From assembly GCF_003441615.1 (NCBI RefSeq), contig NZ_CP031842.1:2173501-2237500 (forward strand): 64,000 nt of DNA. Direction: 5' to 3'. This document shows, piece by piece, positions 44,530 to 53,184 of this stretch. The notes beneath the pieces are model-generated. The model ran no database searches. It was given only the letters and a program-made list of their open reading frames with translations, and had not been told where the DNA came from. Position 1 is the stretch's first letter. Every line of letters begins with the position of its first letter. The stretch is from Dechloromonas sp. HYN0024 (lineage in GTDB: Bacteria; Pseudomonadota; Gammaproteobacteria; Burkholderiales; Rhodocyclaceae). A program made the position numbers and the translations under genes.

Positions 44530-45188
44530 GCGCCGCGAAGGAGTTTTCTGCTTCTGGCATGGCGGTCCGCACGGCTGCTACGCTGTTCGTTTTCGTGATC
44601 ATCTTCACCGGTCTGCTGTCTGGTGCCTACCTGTGGACCAAGCCCGCCATCGAAGCCTCGGCCGCGCAAGAGAAAATGAAGCTGGTAGACGAAGTCCTGC
44701 CGCGCACAGCATATGACAACGCCTTGCTCGAAGACACCATAAACCTGCCGGCGATTGCCGAGTTGGGCCTGAGTGAGGCGACAGTGCTCTACCGTGCCCG
44801 CAAGGGCAGCCAGCCGGTTGCGCTGATTTTCGAAACGGTTGCTCCCGATGGTTACGCTGGCAAGATCCGCCTGATTATTGCCATCCGCGCCAAGGGCGAA
44901 GTGGCTGGCGTACGCGTCACGCAGCACAAGGAAACGCCGGGGCTCGGTGACTACATCGAGGTCAAGAAGGACAAAAACAAGGCCCGGCCGTGGATCACAC
45001 AATTCAACGAGATGTCGCTGGCCGAGGTTGCCGACAAGGAGTGGAAGGTCCGCAAGGATGGCGGCCGCCTCGATTACTACGCCGGAGCCACCGTCACCCC
45101 ACGCGCCGTGTCCAAGGCGGTTTTCAAGGCCGTCAAGTGGGCCGAAGCCAACCGTGACCGCCTGTTTGCCGAAGGAGCCACCCAATGA
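44526..45188 (+). CDS. rsxG: Electron transport complex subunit RsxG/RnfG
   Basis: The 220-residue protein has one N-terminal helix (TAATLFVFVIIFTGLLSGAY) and a periplasmic FMN domain. The flavin Thr is expected in YYAGATVTPRAVSKAV; the usual S before GAT is A here, a mild variation. HKETPGLGDYIEVKKDK is also typical. It overlaps rsxD and rsxE by four bases each. Confidence 0.94.
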   Translation: MSAAKEFSASGMAVRTAATLFVFVIIFTGLLSGAYLWTKPAIEASAAQEKMKLVDEVLPRTAYDNALLEDTINLPAIAELGLSEATVLYRARKGSQPVALIFETVAPDGYAGKIRLIIAIRAKGEVAGVRVTQHKETPGLGDYIEVKKDKNKARPWITQFNEMSLAEVADKEWKVRKDGGRLDYYAGATVTPRAVSKAVFKAVKWAEANRDRLFAEGATQ

Positions 45189-45874
45189 TCACGCGTGACG
45201 AATTCAAGTCCATTGCTGGCAACGGCATATGGAAGCAGAACACCTCCATCGTCCAGATTCTCGGCCTCTGTCCCTTGCTCGCCGTTACCACCAATGCGGT
45301 CAACGGCATCATGCTGTCGCTCGCGACGATCATCGTCATGGCACTCTCGGGCGCTGCCATTGCCAGTCTGCGCAATCTTATTCCGCACGAAATCCGCATT
45401 CCGGTCTTCATCCTGATCGTTGCCGCGCTGGTCACTGCCATCGACCTGCTGTTCAACGCCAACCTGCACGAGCTTTACCTGGTCCTCGGCATCTTCATCC
45501 CGTTGATCGTCACCAACTGCATCGTCCTCGCCCGCGTCGAAGCCTTCGCTGCCAAGAACCCGCCAATGCAATCGACCTTCGACGGCATTTTTATGGGCGT
45601 TGGCATGTTGTGGACGCTGGCCCTGCTCGGCGCCATGCGTGAGTTTCTCGGCAACGGCACCATCCTCGGCGGCATCGACATGGTTTTCCCCAGCCTGCAA
45701 CCAATCCAGGTACTGCCCGAAAGTTACCCGGGTTTCCTGCTCGCCCTGCTGCCCCCAGGCGCCTTCATTTTGCTCGGCTGCATGATCGCCTGGAAGAACT
45801 GGCTGCAAGCCCGCGCTGCCCAGCGCGCCAAGCTGAAACCCCCAGCCCCGGTTGCCACTGCCGGTTGCCACTAA
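45185..45874 (+). CDS. rsxE: Electron transport complex subunit RsxE/RnfE
   Basis: The 229-residue homologue of RsxA has six helices and NTSIVQILGLCPLLAVTTNA, then IVTNCIVLARVEAFAAKNPP. With RsxA it holds the membrane-embedded iron-sulfur site known in Rnf complexes, through the paired Cys motifs LCP and NC. It is the last gene of the rsx operon; a small GCCCG-TTG-CGGGC hairpin without a T run follows at about 45889. Confidence 0.95.
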   Translation: MITRDEFKSIAGNGIWKQNTSIVQILGLCPLLAVTTNAVNGIMLSLATIIVMALSGAAIASLRNLIPHEIRIPVFILIVAALVTAIDLLFNANLHELYLVLGIFIPLIVTNCIVLARVEAFAAKNPPMQSTFDGIFMGVGMLWTLALLGAMREFLGNGTILGGIDMVFPSLQPIQVLPESYPGFLLALLPPGAFILLGCMIAWKNWLQARAAQRAKLKPPAPVATAGCH

Positions 45875-45915
45875 TTTCTCATCGCTGCCCGTTGCGGGCC
45901 TGAGATAACGCCCGC

Positions 45916-46989
45916 ATGCGACTCGACGCTCTGCGCCAGACCCTTTACGCCACCGGCGCCAAGGATTGCCACGTCGACCGGGTGATACGCGCCTGGGCCC
46001 AAGGCAAGCCGCTTGACGCCGGGCCACGCAGCCACCCGCCGGAAACCTACCTGCCGCTGGCCCTGCGCCATGCCCTGCCGGGCCTGAACGAGCAGTTGTC
46101 GGCACTGGCCCGCGTCCGTTCTGAACATCCGGGCGAAGACGGCTCGGCACGCCTGCTGGTCGAACTGGCCGACGGCCAGACCGTCGAAAGCGTGTTGCTG
46201 CCGCGCGATGGCCTATGCATCTCGACACAGATCGGTTGTGCTGTGGGCTGCACCTTCTGCATGACCGGACGCGACGGCCTGCTGCGCCAGGTGAGCAGCG
46301 GCGAGATGGTGGCCCAGGTCATCCTCGGCCGCGCCCGGCGCAAGGTGACACGCATCGTGTTCATGGGCATGGGCGAGCCGTCGCACAACATGGACAATGT
46401 TCTGGATGCCATAAACCTGCTCGGGACATTTGGCGGCATCGGCCATAAAAACCTGGTGTTCTCGACGGTCGGCGACTACCGGGTTTTCGAGCGTTTGCCG
46501 CAAGAAATCGTGAAGCCGGCCCTCGCCCTGTCACTCCATTCGACCCGCGCCGAACTGCGCGCCGAGCTTCTGCCCAAGGCCCCCCGCATCGATCCGGCCG
46601 AACTGGTTGAACTCTCCGAAATCTACGCGCGCACGACCAGTTATCCGATCCAGTATCAATGGACGCTGCTCGATGGTATCAACGACAGTTTCGAGGAAAT
46701 GGATGGCATCGTCCGCCTGCTCAGCGGTAAATACGCCATCATGAACCTCATCCCGTACAACGCAACGGCGGCGCTGGCCTACCGACGCCCTCCCGTCGAG
46801 CGAATCACTGAGCTGACCCGCTACCTGCATGCGCAGGGTATCCGGACCACGGTGCGCAACTCGGCCGGGCAGGATGTCGATGGCGGCTGCGGCCAGCTCC
46901 GGGCCCGCGACAGCGCAGCCTCGGCAGGGCGCACCAGCCAACGGATAGCCGAACACCGCCGCGCGCCCGGGCCCGGATCAAGCGGCTGA
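45916..46989 (+). CDS. RlmN/Cfr-family radical SAM RNA methyltransferase-like protein
   Basis: The 357-residue protein has the cluster motif CAVGCTFC (C108, C112, C115), then GMGEPSHNMDNVLDAI and FSTVGDY. The second catalytic Cys is in DVDGGCGQLR near residue 321. RlmN methylates C2 of A2503 in 23S rRNA and A37 of some tRNAs through a methyl-cysteine intermediate; both Cys are here. The N-terminal region and the MTGRDGLLR phrase differ from standard RlmN, so this may be a divergent subfamily with another RNA target. Its 3' end overlaps the convergent GGDEF gene by 12 bases. Confidence 0.85.
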   Translation: MRLDALRQTLYATGAKDCHVDRVIRAWAQGKPLDAGPRSHPPETYLPLALRHALPGLNEQLSALARVRSEHPGEDGSARLLVELADGQTVESVLLPRDGLCISTQIGCAVGCTFCMTGRDGLLRQVSSGEMVAQVILGRARRKVTRIVFMGMGEPSHNMDNVLDAINLLGTFGGIGHKNLVFSTVGDYRVFERLPQEIVKPALALSLHSTRAELRAELLPKAPRIDPAELVELSEIYARTTSYPIQYQWTLLDGINDSFEEMDGIVRLLSGKYAIMNLIPYNATAALAYRRPPVERITELTRYLHAQGIRTTVRNSAGQDVDGGCGQLRARDSAASAGRTSQRIAEHRRAPGPGSSG

Positions 46990-48384
46990 ATCTTCCATCT
47001 CGACGCGATTTTTGCCGCGCCGCTTGGCCACGTAGCTGGCCTGGTCAGCCCGCCGAATCAGGGTAGTTTCCGTATCGTTCGGGACATGGCACGAAATGCC
47101 GATGCTGACCGTGCAGCGTACAACCTCGCCACTCAGGGTAGCGGTTTCAAGCGCCTCGAACATGCCACGCAGCCGTTCGGCCAAGGCCAATGCCGCAAAT
47201 GAATCGGCTTCTGGCAGAAGTACGACGAACTCTTCACCACCATAGCGGTAGGCGCTATCCGAACGGCGCAGACATTGCCCGATGACGCCGGCCAGATTCT
47301 GCAGAACCTTGTCGCCCTCAAGATGGCCAAAGCGATCGTTGATCCCTTTGAAATTGTCACAGTCGATCACCAGCAGGGACAATGGCCGGCTATAACGGGT
47401 CGCCCGCTCCAACTCGCCAGGCAAGCGCTCATGCAGGTAACGCGAGTTGTACAGGCCAGTCAGTGAATCGGTCTGGCTAAGCGCGCGATAGCGCTCCTCG
47501 CTTTCGCGCAGCGCTTCCTCAGCCCGACGACGCTCACTCACATCCTGCAAGGTTTCAATGGCACCGACCAGATCGCCCTGAGCATTACGCAGGGGCGCCG
47601 CAGTAAAGTACAGCCAGCGACCGCTATCACCAAAATGCGGAAAGAAATCCTCGGCTTCATAGCCCCCCGGAATCAGCAAGGAAGGCCGGAAACGTCCGTG
47701 ATACAGCCGGTCGACTGCACTTTCACTGGCCGCATCGAGGACCAGATCGGCCATGATCGGCCGCTCCGAGGGATAGAAGGCGGTCCACTGCTGGCGGGTA
47801 CCAATGATGTCGCCGGCCGGCATTCCGGTCATCATTTCGCAGGCCCGGTTCCAGTGGGTAACGCGATGCCCGGCGTCGATCACCAGTGTCGCCACCGACG
47901 ACCCATCGACGATCTGCGCCAGGTAGGCTTCGCTTTCCCGCAGTGCGGCCTCGGCCCGCCGCCGCTCGGTGACATCCTGCAGGGTTTCGATGGCCCCGAC
48001 AATCTTGCCGTCGGCATTGCGGATGGCCGCCGCGGTAAAGAACAGCCAGCGGCCACCATCGAAATCGGGGAAAAAGTCTTCTGCCTCGTAAGCATCATCG
48101 AGCAACACCGACGGCCGGAATTTTCCGTCGTAATAGCGTTCGAACTCGGCGACCCCCGCCCCATCGACGACCAGATCGGCGAGCAACGGCCGGGGAACAT
48201 CGTAAAACGCCCGCCACTGCTCGCTGCGGCCCAGCATGTGCTCGGCATCTACACCAGTCAGCATGGCACAAGCCCGATTCCAGTGGGTCACCCGATGATC
48301 GGCATCGATGACGATGGTAGCGACCGGATTGCCCTCGACCAACTGCTTCAGGGCAATCATGTTGCCTTCTGTTGTACGCGGCAT
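46978..48384 (-). CDS. PAS-PAS-GGDEF diguanylate cyclase
   Basis: The 468-residue soluble protein has two tandem PAS domains (about 8-135 and 140-270). They are strikingly alike (DADHRVTHWNRACAML and DAGHRVTHWNRACEMM; YEAEDFFPDF and YEAEDFFPHF), so a recent duplication. The GGDEF domain has GGEEF (YRYGGEEFVVLLPE) and an RRSD inhibitory site five residues before, so it should be an active c-di-GMP synthase under feedback control. An ATG at 48360 with AAGG upstream is an alternative start. It is divergent from nth. Confidence 0.93.
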   Translation of the reverse strand: MPRTTEGNMIALKQLVEGNPVATIVIDADHRVTHWNRACAMLTGVDAEHMLGRSEQWRAFYDVPRPLLADLVVDGAGVAEFERYYDGKFRPSVLLDDAYEAEDFFPDFDGGRWLFFTAAAIRNADGKIVGAIETLQDVTERRRAEAALRESEAYLAQIVDGSSVATLVIDAGHRVTHWNRACEMMTGMPAGDIIGTRQQWTAFYPSERPIMADLVLDAASESAVDRLYHGRFRPSLLIPGGYEAEDFFPHFGDSGRWLYFTAAPLRNAQGDLVGAIETLQDVSERRRAEEALRESEERYRALSQTDSLTGLYNSRYLHERLPGELERATRYSRPLSLLVIDCDNFKGINDRFGHLEGDKVLQNLAGVIGQCLRRSDSAYRYGGEEFVVLLPEADSFAALALAERLRGMFEALETATLSGEVVRCTVSIGISCHVPNDTETTLIRRADQASYVAKRRGKNRVEMEDSAA

Positions 48385-48435
48385 GGGAGTCCGCCTTCTC
48401 TGTCAGGTAGAATTTGTTTTCTGCTTCTCGACAAT

Positions 48436-49113
48436 ATGGCGCATCCAGCCGCGCCTGACAATCCACCCTCGCCTCCCGCCGTGAAAAAAGCCGATATCGA
48501 GCAGTTCTACAGCCGCCTGCGCGACGCCAACCCGGCGCCGACGACCGACCTGCACTACGCCACCCCCTTTCAGTTGCTGATTGCCGTCATCCTGTCGGCC
48601 CAAGCGACGGATGTCGGCGTAAACAAGGCGACGGCCCGACTTTTTCCCGTCGCACCGACGCCGGCCAGCATGCTGGCCCTGGGCGAAGAGGGCCTGACCG
48701 ACTATATCAAGACCATCGGCCTGTTTCGGACCAAGGCAAAAAACGTAATCGCCACCTGCCGCCAGTTGCTCGACCTTCACGATGGCGAGGTTCCCGATGA
48801 TCGCGCCAGCCTCGAAGCCCTGCCCGGCGTCGGGCGCAAGACCGCCAATGTCGTCCTCAACACGGCCTTTGGCCATCCGACCATCGCCGTCGACACGCAC
48901 ATTTTCCGTCTCGGCAACCGCACCGGACTGGCTCCGGGAAAAACGGTCGAGGAGGTCGAAAAAAAGCTGCTGCGGGTCACCCCGGAAGTATTCAAAAAGG
49001 GTGCCCACCACTGGCTCATCCTGCACGGCCGATACATTTGCAAAGCCCGCCAGCCGGATTGCGGACGCTGCATTGTGCTCGACCTGTGCAACTACCGAAG
49101 CAAGTCGGTATGA
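48436..49113 (+). CDS. nth: Endonuclease III
   Basis: The core from about residue 16 matches the 211-residue E. coli Nth: LLIAVILSAQATDVGVNKAT, the helix-hairpin-helix LPGVGRKTANVVLNTAFG with catalytic Lys, and AVDTHIFRLGNR with catalytic Asp. The iron-sulfur loop is CKARQPDCGRCIVLDLC. It removes oxidised pyrimidines and nicks abasic sites. The start may be the ATG at 48436 or the GTG at 48481; neither has a strong ribosome site. Linkage to rsx genes, as in E. coli, is kept but loosened by two inserted genes. Confidence 0.93.
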   Translation: MAHPAAPDNPPSPPAVKKADIEQFYSRLRDANPAPTTDLHYATPFQLLIAVILSAQATDVGVNKATARLFPVAPTPASMLALGEEGLTDYIKTIGLFRTKAKNVIATCRQLLDLHDGEVPDDRASLEALPGVGRKTANVVLNTAFGHPTIAVDTHIFRLGNRTGLAPGKTVEEVEKKLLRVTPEVFKKGAHHWLILHGRYICKARQPDCGRCIVLDLCNYRSKSV

Positions 49114-50129
49114 AAGTCGCCAGCGGCCTCGTTGCCGGCCAGCGCGCTGATGCCGAACTGGCTGGCGCCGCCGTCGAAGCCGCCCTGGCATCTGCCGGGC
49201 TGAGCCGTGCCGACAATGTCATCCTCTTTCTGAGTCGCGAATTCAGCCGCCAGCCCCAACCGGCCGTACTCGCAGCCGCCCGCGCCGCCGGCTGTCTGGC
49301 CGTCTGCGGCTGTACGGCGAACGGACTGTTCACCGAGCGCGGTTGGCAACTCGACCAGCCAGCCGCCGCCGCTCTGGTTTTTGCCACCGAAGGCACATCG
49401 CTGACCAGCGCTGATTCACCCTTGCTCTCCTTCAGCGGACATGGCCGACTGCCCTTCGAATGGCATCAGGGAAAAGCACGCGTCGGCCTGATCGACACGG
49501 ACGCAGCCGCCTGGTCGCATGGCCGGAACAGCGACAACGGCTGCGCCGAATTTCGTCTGCCCGGTCTGCACGGACGTCTGATCCGCTCATCCGGGCTGCG
49601 TCCGCTGGGTGAGCCACTTCCGGTTGAGCAGCGTAGTGGCTACGAGTTACGCCGCCTGGGTGGCCACAGCGCCCTCGACAGCCTGCGCCGCGTCCTCCCG
49701 GCAGAATGGCGCGAACGCCTGCCACTTCACCTGTTAAGCGTGCTGCGTCAGGCGGATGCCCCGGGCATTGCCCTCCTGTCGGCCAATGCCGATGGCTCCC
49801 TGACCCTGGCTGAAGCACTGAGCGAGGGTGAATTGATTACCTGGGCCATCCGCCAGCCGCTGGGCGCCGAACAGGAAATCCGTCAGGCACTGTCCACCGC
49901 CTTGGATCAAAGCCAAAAACCGGACTTCGCCCTGATGTTTTCCTGCATCGGTCGCGGCCCGCTTTTTTACGGCAACGACGACCGAGACCTCGTCGCCTTC
50001 CGCGACACTTTCCCCGACACACCGCTGCTCGGCGCCTATGGCACCGGGCAAATCGCCCCGCTGGCCGGGCACAATGAATTATTCAACAACACCGCCCTCA
50101 CCTTACTGTTTGAAAGCGCACATGTTTAA
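49110..50129 (+). CDS. FIST-domain sensor protein
   Basis: The ATG at 49110 overlaps the nth stop (ATGA). The 339-residue protein has a FIST_N domain at about 20-190 (LFLSREFSRQPQPAVLAAAR, CGCTANGLFTERGWQLD) and a FIST_C domain at about 200-330 (CIGRGPLFYGNDDRDLVAF, LGAYGTGQIAPLAGHNELFN). FIST domains are predicted small-ligand sensors tied to signal transduction; this one has no attached output domain. Coupling to nth suggests co-expression rather than function. Confidence 0.9.
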   Translation: MKVASGLVAGQRADAELAGAAVEAALASAGLSRADNVILFLSREFSRQPQPAVLAAARAAGCLAVCGCTANGLFTERGWQLDQPAAAALVFATEGTSLTSADSPLLSFSGHGRLPFEWHQGKARVGLIDTDAAAWSHGRNSDNGCAEFRLPGLHGRLIRSSGLRPLGEPLPVEQRSGYELRRLGGHSALDSLRRVLPAEWRERLPLHLLSVLRQADAPGIALLSANADGSLTLAEALSEGELITWAIRQPLGAEQEIRQALSTALDQSQKPDFALMFSCIGRGPLFYGNDDRDLVAFRDTFPDTPLLGAYGTGQIAPLAGHNELFNNTALTLLFESAHV

Positions 50130-50556
50130 TCCCTCCCGCGAGCAGGTCCGCCTCTTTTTTTGCGACGCCTGGAAAAAGCACGTCGACCGCCTGCCGCTGG
50201 TTGGTGCCGAAGTCACCGCTGCTGACATTGCCGCCCGTCACCCGGAATATCAGTCGCTGCTCAGCGACCCGCAAGCTGCCGTAGACAAGGAATGGACGCC
50301 GGAAGGCGGAGCCATGAATCCCTTTCTCCACCTCTCCCTGCACCTCGCCATCCACGAACAGGTCAGCATCGATCAGCCACCCGGCATCCGCATGGCCTTC
50401 GAGCAACTGCGTGCCCGCATGGACCCGCACGATGCCGAGCATGTGCTGATCGACTGTCTGGGGGAAACCATCTGGCGCGCCCAGCGCGAAGGTAAGCCGA
50501 TGGATGCGATGGCCTATGTAGACGCGGTGAAGCGCAAGTCGACCTTGATTTTTTAG
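50122..50556 (+). CDS. DUF1841 family protein
   Basis: The start at 50122 (MFNPSREQVRLFFCDAWKKH) overlaps the FIST stop by eight bases. The 144-residue protein matches DUF1841, a beta- and gammaproteobacterial family: MNPFLHLSLHLAIHEQVSID, GIRMAFEQL and HDAEHVLIDCLGE. HxxxH-like spacing in LHLSLHLAIHEQ hints at metal binding, but no function is established. Confidence 0.9.
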   Translation: MFNPSREQVRLFFCDAWKKHVDRLPLVGAEVTAADIAARHPEYQSLLSDPQAAVDKEWTPEGGAMNPFLHLSLHLAIHEQVSIDQPPGIRMAFEQLRARMDPHDAEHVLIDCLGETIWRAQREGKPMDAMAYVDAVKRKSTLIF

Positions 50557-50594
50557 GCGACAGTCGCCTGTAACAATCGACCTAAAGCCGGGGC

Positions 50595-52379
50595 TTACCC
50601 CTCGTCAGAGGGCGGCACCACCTTGATCACTTCATCCAGCGACGTGATCCCCTGAGCGACCTTCAGCGCCCCCGAGATACGCAAGGGCCGCATGCCTTCG
50701 CGGAAGGCCTGTTCGCGCAGCTTGGGGATCTCGGTAAGCGGTTTGATCTGGCGACGGATTTCGGGCGAATTGACTAGCAGTTCATAGACACCAACGCGAC
50801 CGGTGTACCCGGTCATCCGGCACTCCAGACAACCCACCGGATGCCAGATCTGGGTAGGCTCGGCAGATTTCCACGGGGCAACCAGCGTCCGCCAGGCAGA
50901 CCGCTGATCCTCGCGCATCGGGGCGGCTTTCTTGCAATGCGGACAAAGCGTACGAACCAGTCGCTGGGCCATGACGCCGAGCAGGGTCGAGTTGATCAGG
51001 TAGGCCGGCACGCCAAGGTCAAGCAGGCGGGTGATCGCCGAGGGGGCATCATTGGTATGCAGGGTCGACAGCACGAGGTGGCCAGTGAGCGCTGCCTGAA
51101 TGGCCATTTCGGCCGTTTCCAGATCACGGATTTCGCCAATCATGACGATATCCGGGTCCTGCCGCATGAGGGCGCGCACGCCCTCCGAGAAGCCGAGTTC
51201 GATACCTGACTGGACCTGCATCTGGTTGAATGCCGCCTCGACCATTTCGATCGGGTCTTCGATGGTGCAGACATTCACTTCTGGCGTCGCCAGTTGCTTG
51301 AGCGTCGTGTAGAGCGTCGTCGTCTTGCCCGAACCGGTCGGACCGGTGACCAGGATGATACCGTTGGGCAAAGCCGTCATCTGCTTCCAGCGATTCTGAT
51401 CATCATCAGAGAAGCCGAGCGAACGAAAATCGCGGACCAACACTTCCGGGTCGAAAATCCGCATCACCAGCTTTTCACCGAAAGCCGTCGGCAAGGTCGA
51501 CAGGCGCAGCTCAACCTCCTGCCCGGCTGGTGTTCGCGTCTTGATCCGGCCATCCTGCGGGCGGCGCTTTTCGATCACATCCATGCGTCCGAGCAACTTG
51601 ATGCGGCTGGTCATGGCGTTCATGACCGCCATTGGAATCTGGTAAACCTGATGCAGTACACCATCGATCCGGAAGCGGACAATGCCGAGATCGCGCCGTG
51701 GCTCGATGTGGATGTCGGAAGCACGCTGATCGAAGGCGTATTGCCACAGCCAGTCCACAATATGAACAATATGCTGGTCATTGGCGTCGAACTGCTTATT
51801 GACCTTGCCCAGTTCGACCAGTTGCTCGAAGCTCGACAGACCGGCATTGACCTCGCCCTTGGCAGCGGCCTTCTTGACCGACTTGGCAAGATTGAAAAAC
51901 TCGACCAGATAGCGGCTGATGTCCTCCGGATTGGCCATCACCCGGCGAATCTGCTTGCGCAGGATGTTCTGCAACTCCTCGACCCATTCGCGGACGAAAG
52001 GCTCGGCCGTAGCGATGACGATCTCACGGGTCGTCACCTGCACCGGCAGGATGCCGAAGCGGGCTGCATAGGCGCTCGACATGACCTCGGCGACACCGGT
52101 GAAATCGATCTTGAGCGGATCGATGTGCTGGTAGTCGAGGCCGGTCCGGTTGGCCAGCCATTCGGTCAGCACCTCCAGCGTCAACAGGCGGGTGGGCGGC
52201 TGGGGATGACGCCATTTTTGATCGGCGATGACGATCAGGGGATGAATCTTGCCCCCATGCAGGCGCCGCTCGGTCTTGAGCAGGTCAGCCGCCTCCTGGC
52301 CGACCAGTCCGTCCGCCACCATCCAGTCGAGCACTTCACTCAGTGCCAGGCGATGTTCGCCGATATTCTTGTCACTCAT
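50595..52379 (-). CDS. GspE/PulE-type secretion or pilus ATPase (lone)
   Basis: The start at 52379 (MSDKNIGEHRLALSEVLDWM) is preferred to 52439. The 594-residue ATPase has an N1E/MshEN-type N-terminal domain at about 70-150 and Walker A in GPTGSGKTTTLYTTL. The Asp box lies around DIHIEPRRD, Walker B is in DIVMIGEIRDLETA, and the zinc tetracysteine is CPHCKK with CLECR. It powers a type II secretion system or type IV pilus, but no gspF, pilC or pseudopilin genes lie near it. It must work with components encoded elsewhere. Confidence 0.9.
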   Translation of the reverse strand: MSDKNIGEHRLALSEVLDWMVADGLVGQEAADLLKTERRLHGGKIHPLIVIADQKWRHPQPPTRLLTLEVLTEWLANRTGLDYQHIDPLKIDFTGVAEVMSSAYAARFGILPVQVTTREIVIATAEPFVREWVEELQNILRKQIRRVMANPEDISRYLVEFFNLAKSVKKAAAKGEVNAGLSSFEQLVELGKVNKQFDANDQHIVHIVDWLWQYAFDQRASDIHIEPRRDLGIVRFRIDGVLHQVYQIPMAVMNAMTSRIKLLGRMDVIEKRRPQDGRIKTRTPAGQEVELRLSTLPTAFGEKLVMRIFDPEVLVRDFRSLGFSDDDQNRWKQMTALPNGIILVTGPTGSGKTTTLYTTLKQLATPEVNVCTIEDPIEMVEAAFNQMQVQSGIELGFSEGVRALMRQDPDIVMIGEIRDLETAEMAIQAALTGHLVLSTLHTNDAPSAITRLLDLGVPAYLINSTLLGVMAQRLVRTLCPHCKKAAPMREDQRSAWRTLVAPWKSAEPTQIWHPVGCLECRMTGYTGRVGVYELLVNSPEIRRQIKPLTEIPKLREQAFREGMRPLRISGALKVAQGITSLDEVIKVVPPSDEG

Positions 52380-52514
52380 GCGCGGCAATATAGCATGCAG
52401 CCGGTAAGCATTTGTAACTGACAAGGCATCCGGTTGCACTCCTTTACAACTTGCCGCTCCGCTCGCCGTGATGCTGCCTAAAATGAAGCTGACACAACTG
52501 ACAAGGAGCTAAAA

Positions 52515-53057
52515 ATGAAAACCCGCCTGATGATGATTGCCAGTGCCTTGATGGCTTCCCTGATTTGTCTTCCGGCCAGTGCTCAGCCCGGCCCGGGCAT
52601 GGGTGGCATGGATTCCGGTATGGGGCCTGGCATGGGTCCCGGTATGGCCCAGGGTGGCGGCCCCGGTGCTCGCCCGCCGCGCGATTGCAGCAAGGCGCCC
52701 GACCCCGCCGCCTGTAATGCCCACCGGGCCGCTCGCGATAAGGCGCATGAAGCCTGCAAAGATAGCGTCGGCCCGCTACGCAAGCAATGCATGCAGGATC
52801 AGATGCAGAATTTTGATTGTGCCAAGTCCGGCAACCCGCAGCAATGCGAGTCCCGCAAGACTGCCTACAAGGAATGTCAGGGCCAGACCGGCCCAGCTTT
52901 CCGCCAGTGTGTGCACCAGAAAATGCCGCCCGTCGATTGCACCAAGGCACCGAACCAGGCCCGTTGCGAGCGCCATCAGCAAGCCCGCGAGGCCTGCAAG
53001 GACAAGCTTGGCCCCGACCACAAAACCTGCCTGCGTGAGCAGTTCAAGAACAAATAA
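52515..53057 (+). CDS. Secreted protein with three four-cysteine repeats and a Met/Gly-rich linker
   Basis: AAGGAG precedes the ATG. The 180-residue protein has a signal peptide (1-23, ASA-Q) and a Met/Gly/Pro linker (25-55, repeated GMGPGM). Three repeats of about 40 residues follow, each opening DCxK and containing GPxxxxC. Cys positions are 58/67/81/92, 102/111/121/132 and 142/151/161/172. Repeats two and three share the exact spacing C-x8-C-x9-C-x10-C; the first has four extra residues. I do not recognise the family. Disulfides or metal binding are both possible. Confidence 0.8.
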   Translation: MKTRLMMIASALMASLICLPASAQPGPGMGGMDSGMGPGMGPGMAQGGGPGARPPRDCSKAPDPAACNAHRAARDKAHEACKDSVGPLRKQCMQDQMQNFDCAKSGNPQQCESRKTAYKECQGQTGPAFRQCVHQKMPPVDCTKAPNQARCERHQQAREACKDKLGPDHKTCLREQFKNK

Positions 53058-53102
53058 GGTGTGCGGATACGGTAAGACCGGCATTCATCAGCCGGTTTCC
53101 AG

Positions 53103-53137
53103 AACGGGAAAGGCACCAATCCGGTGCCTTTCCCGTT
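53103..53137. terminator. Bidirectional terminator between convergent genes
   Basis: AACGGGAAAGGCACC and GGTGCCTTTCCCGTT form a perfect 15-bp stem with a 5-base loop, one of the strongest hairpins in the window. It lies between the cysteine-repeat gene and the hybrid kinase gene, which converge on it. Confidence 0.85.
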
Positions 53138-53184
53138 TGGGTTAGCCCGCCCACAAGCCGGTCGCCACCCCGCAAAGCACCCAA

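Noticed and set aside
45880..45912. Terminator after rsxE
   Set aside because: The GCCCG-TTG-CGGGC stem is only five base pairs and lacks a T run, so I did not call it.
47635..48435. Long N-terminal extension of nth
   Set aside because: The frame is open by chance across the divergent PAS-GGDEF gene; only the part from about 48436 matches endonuclease III.
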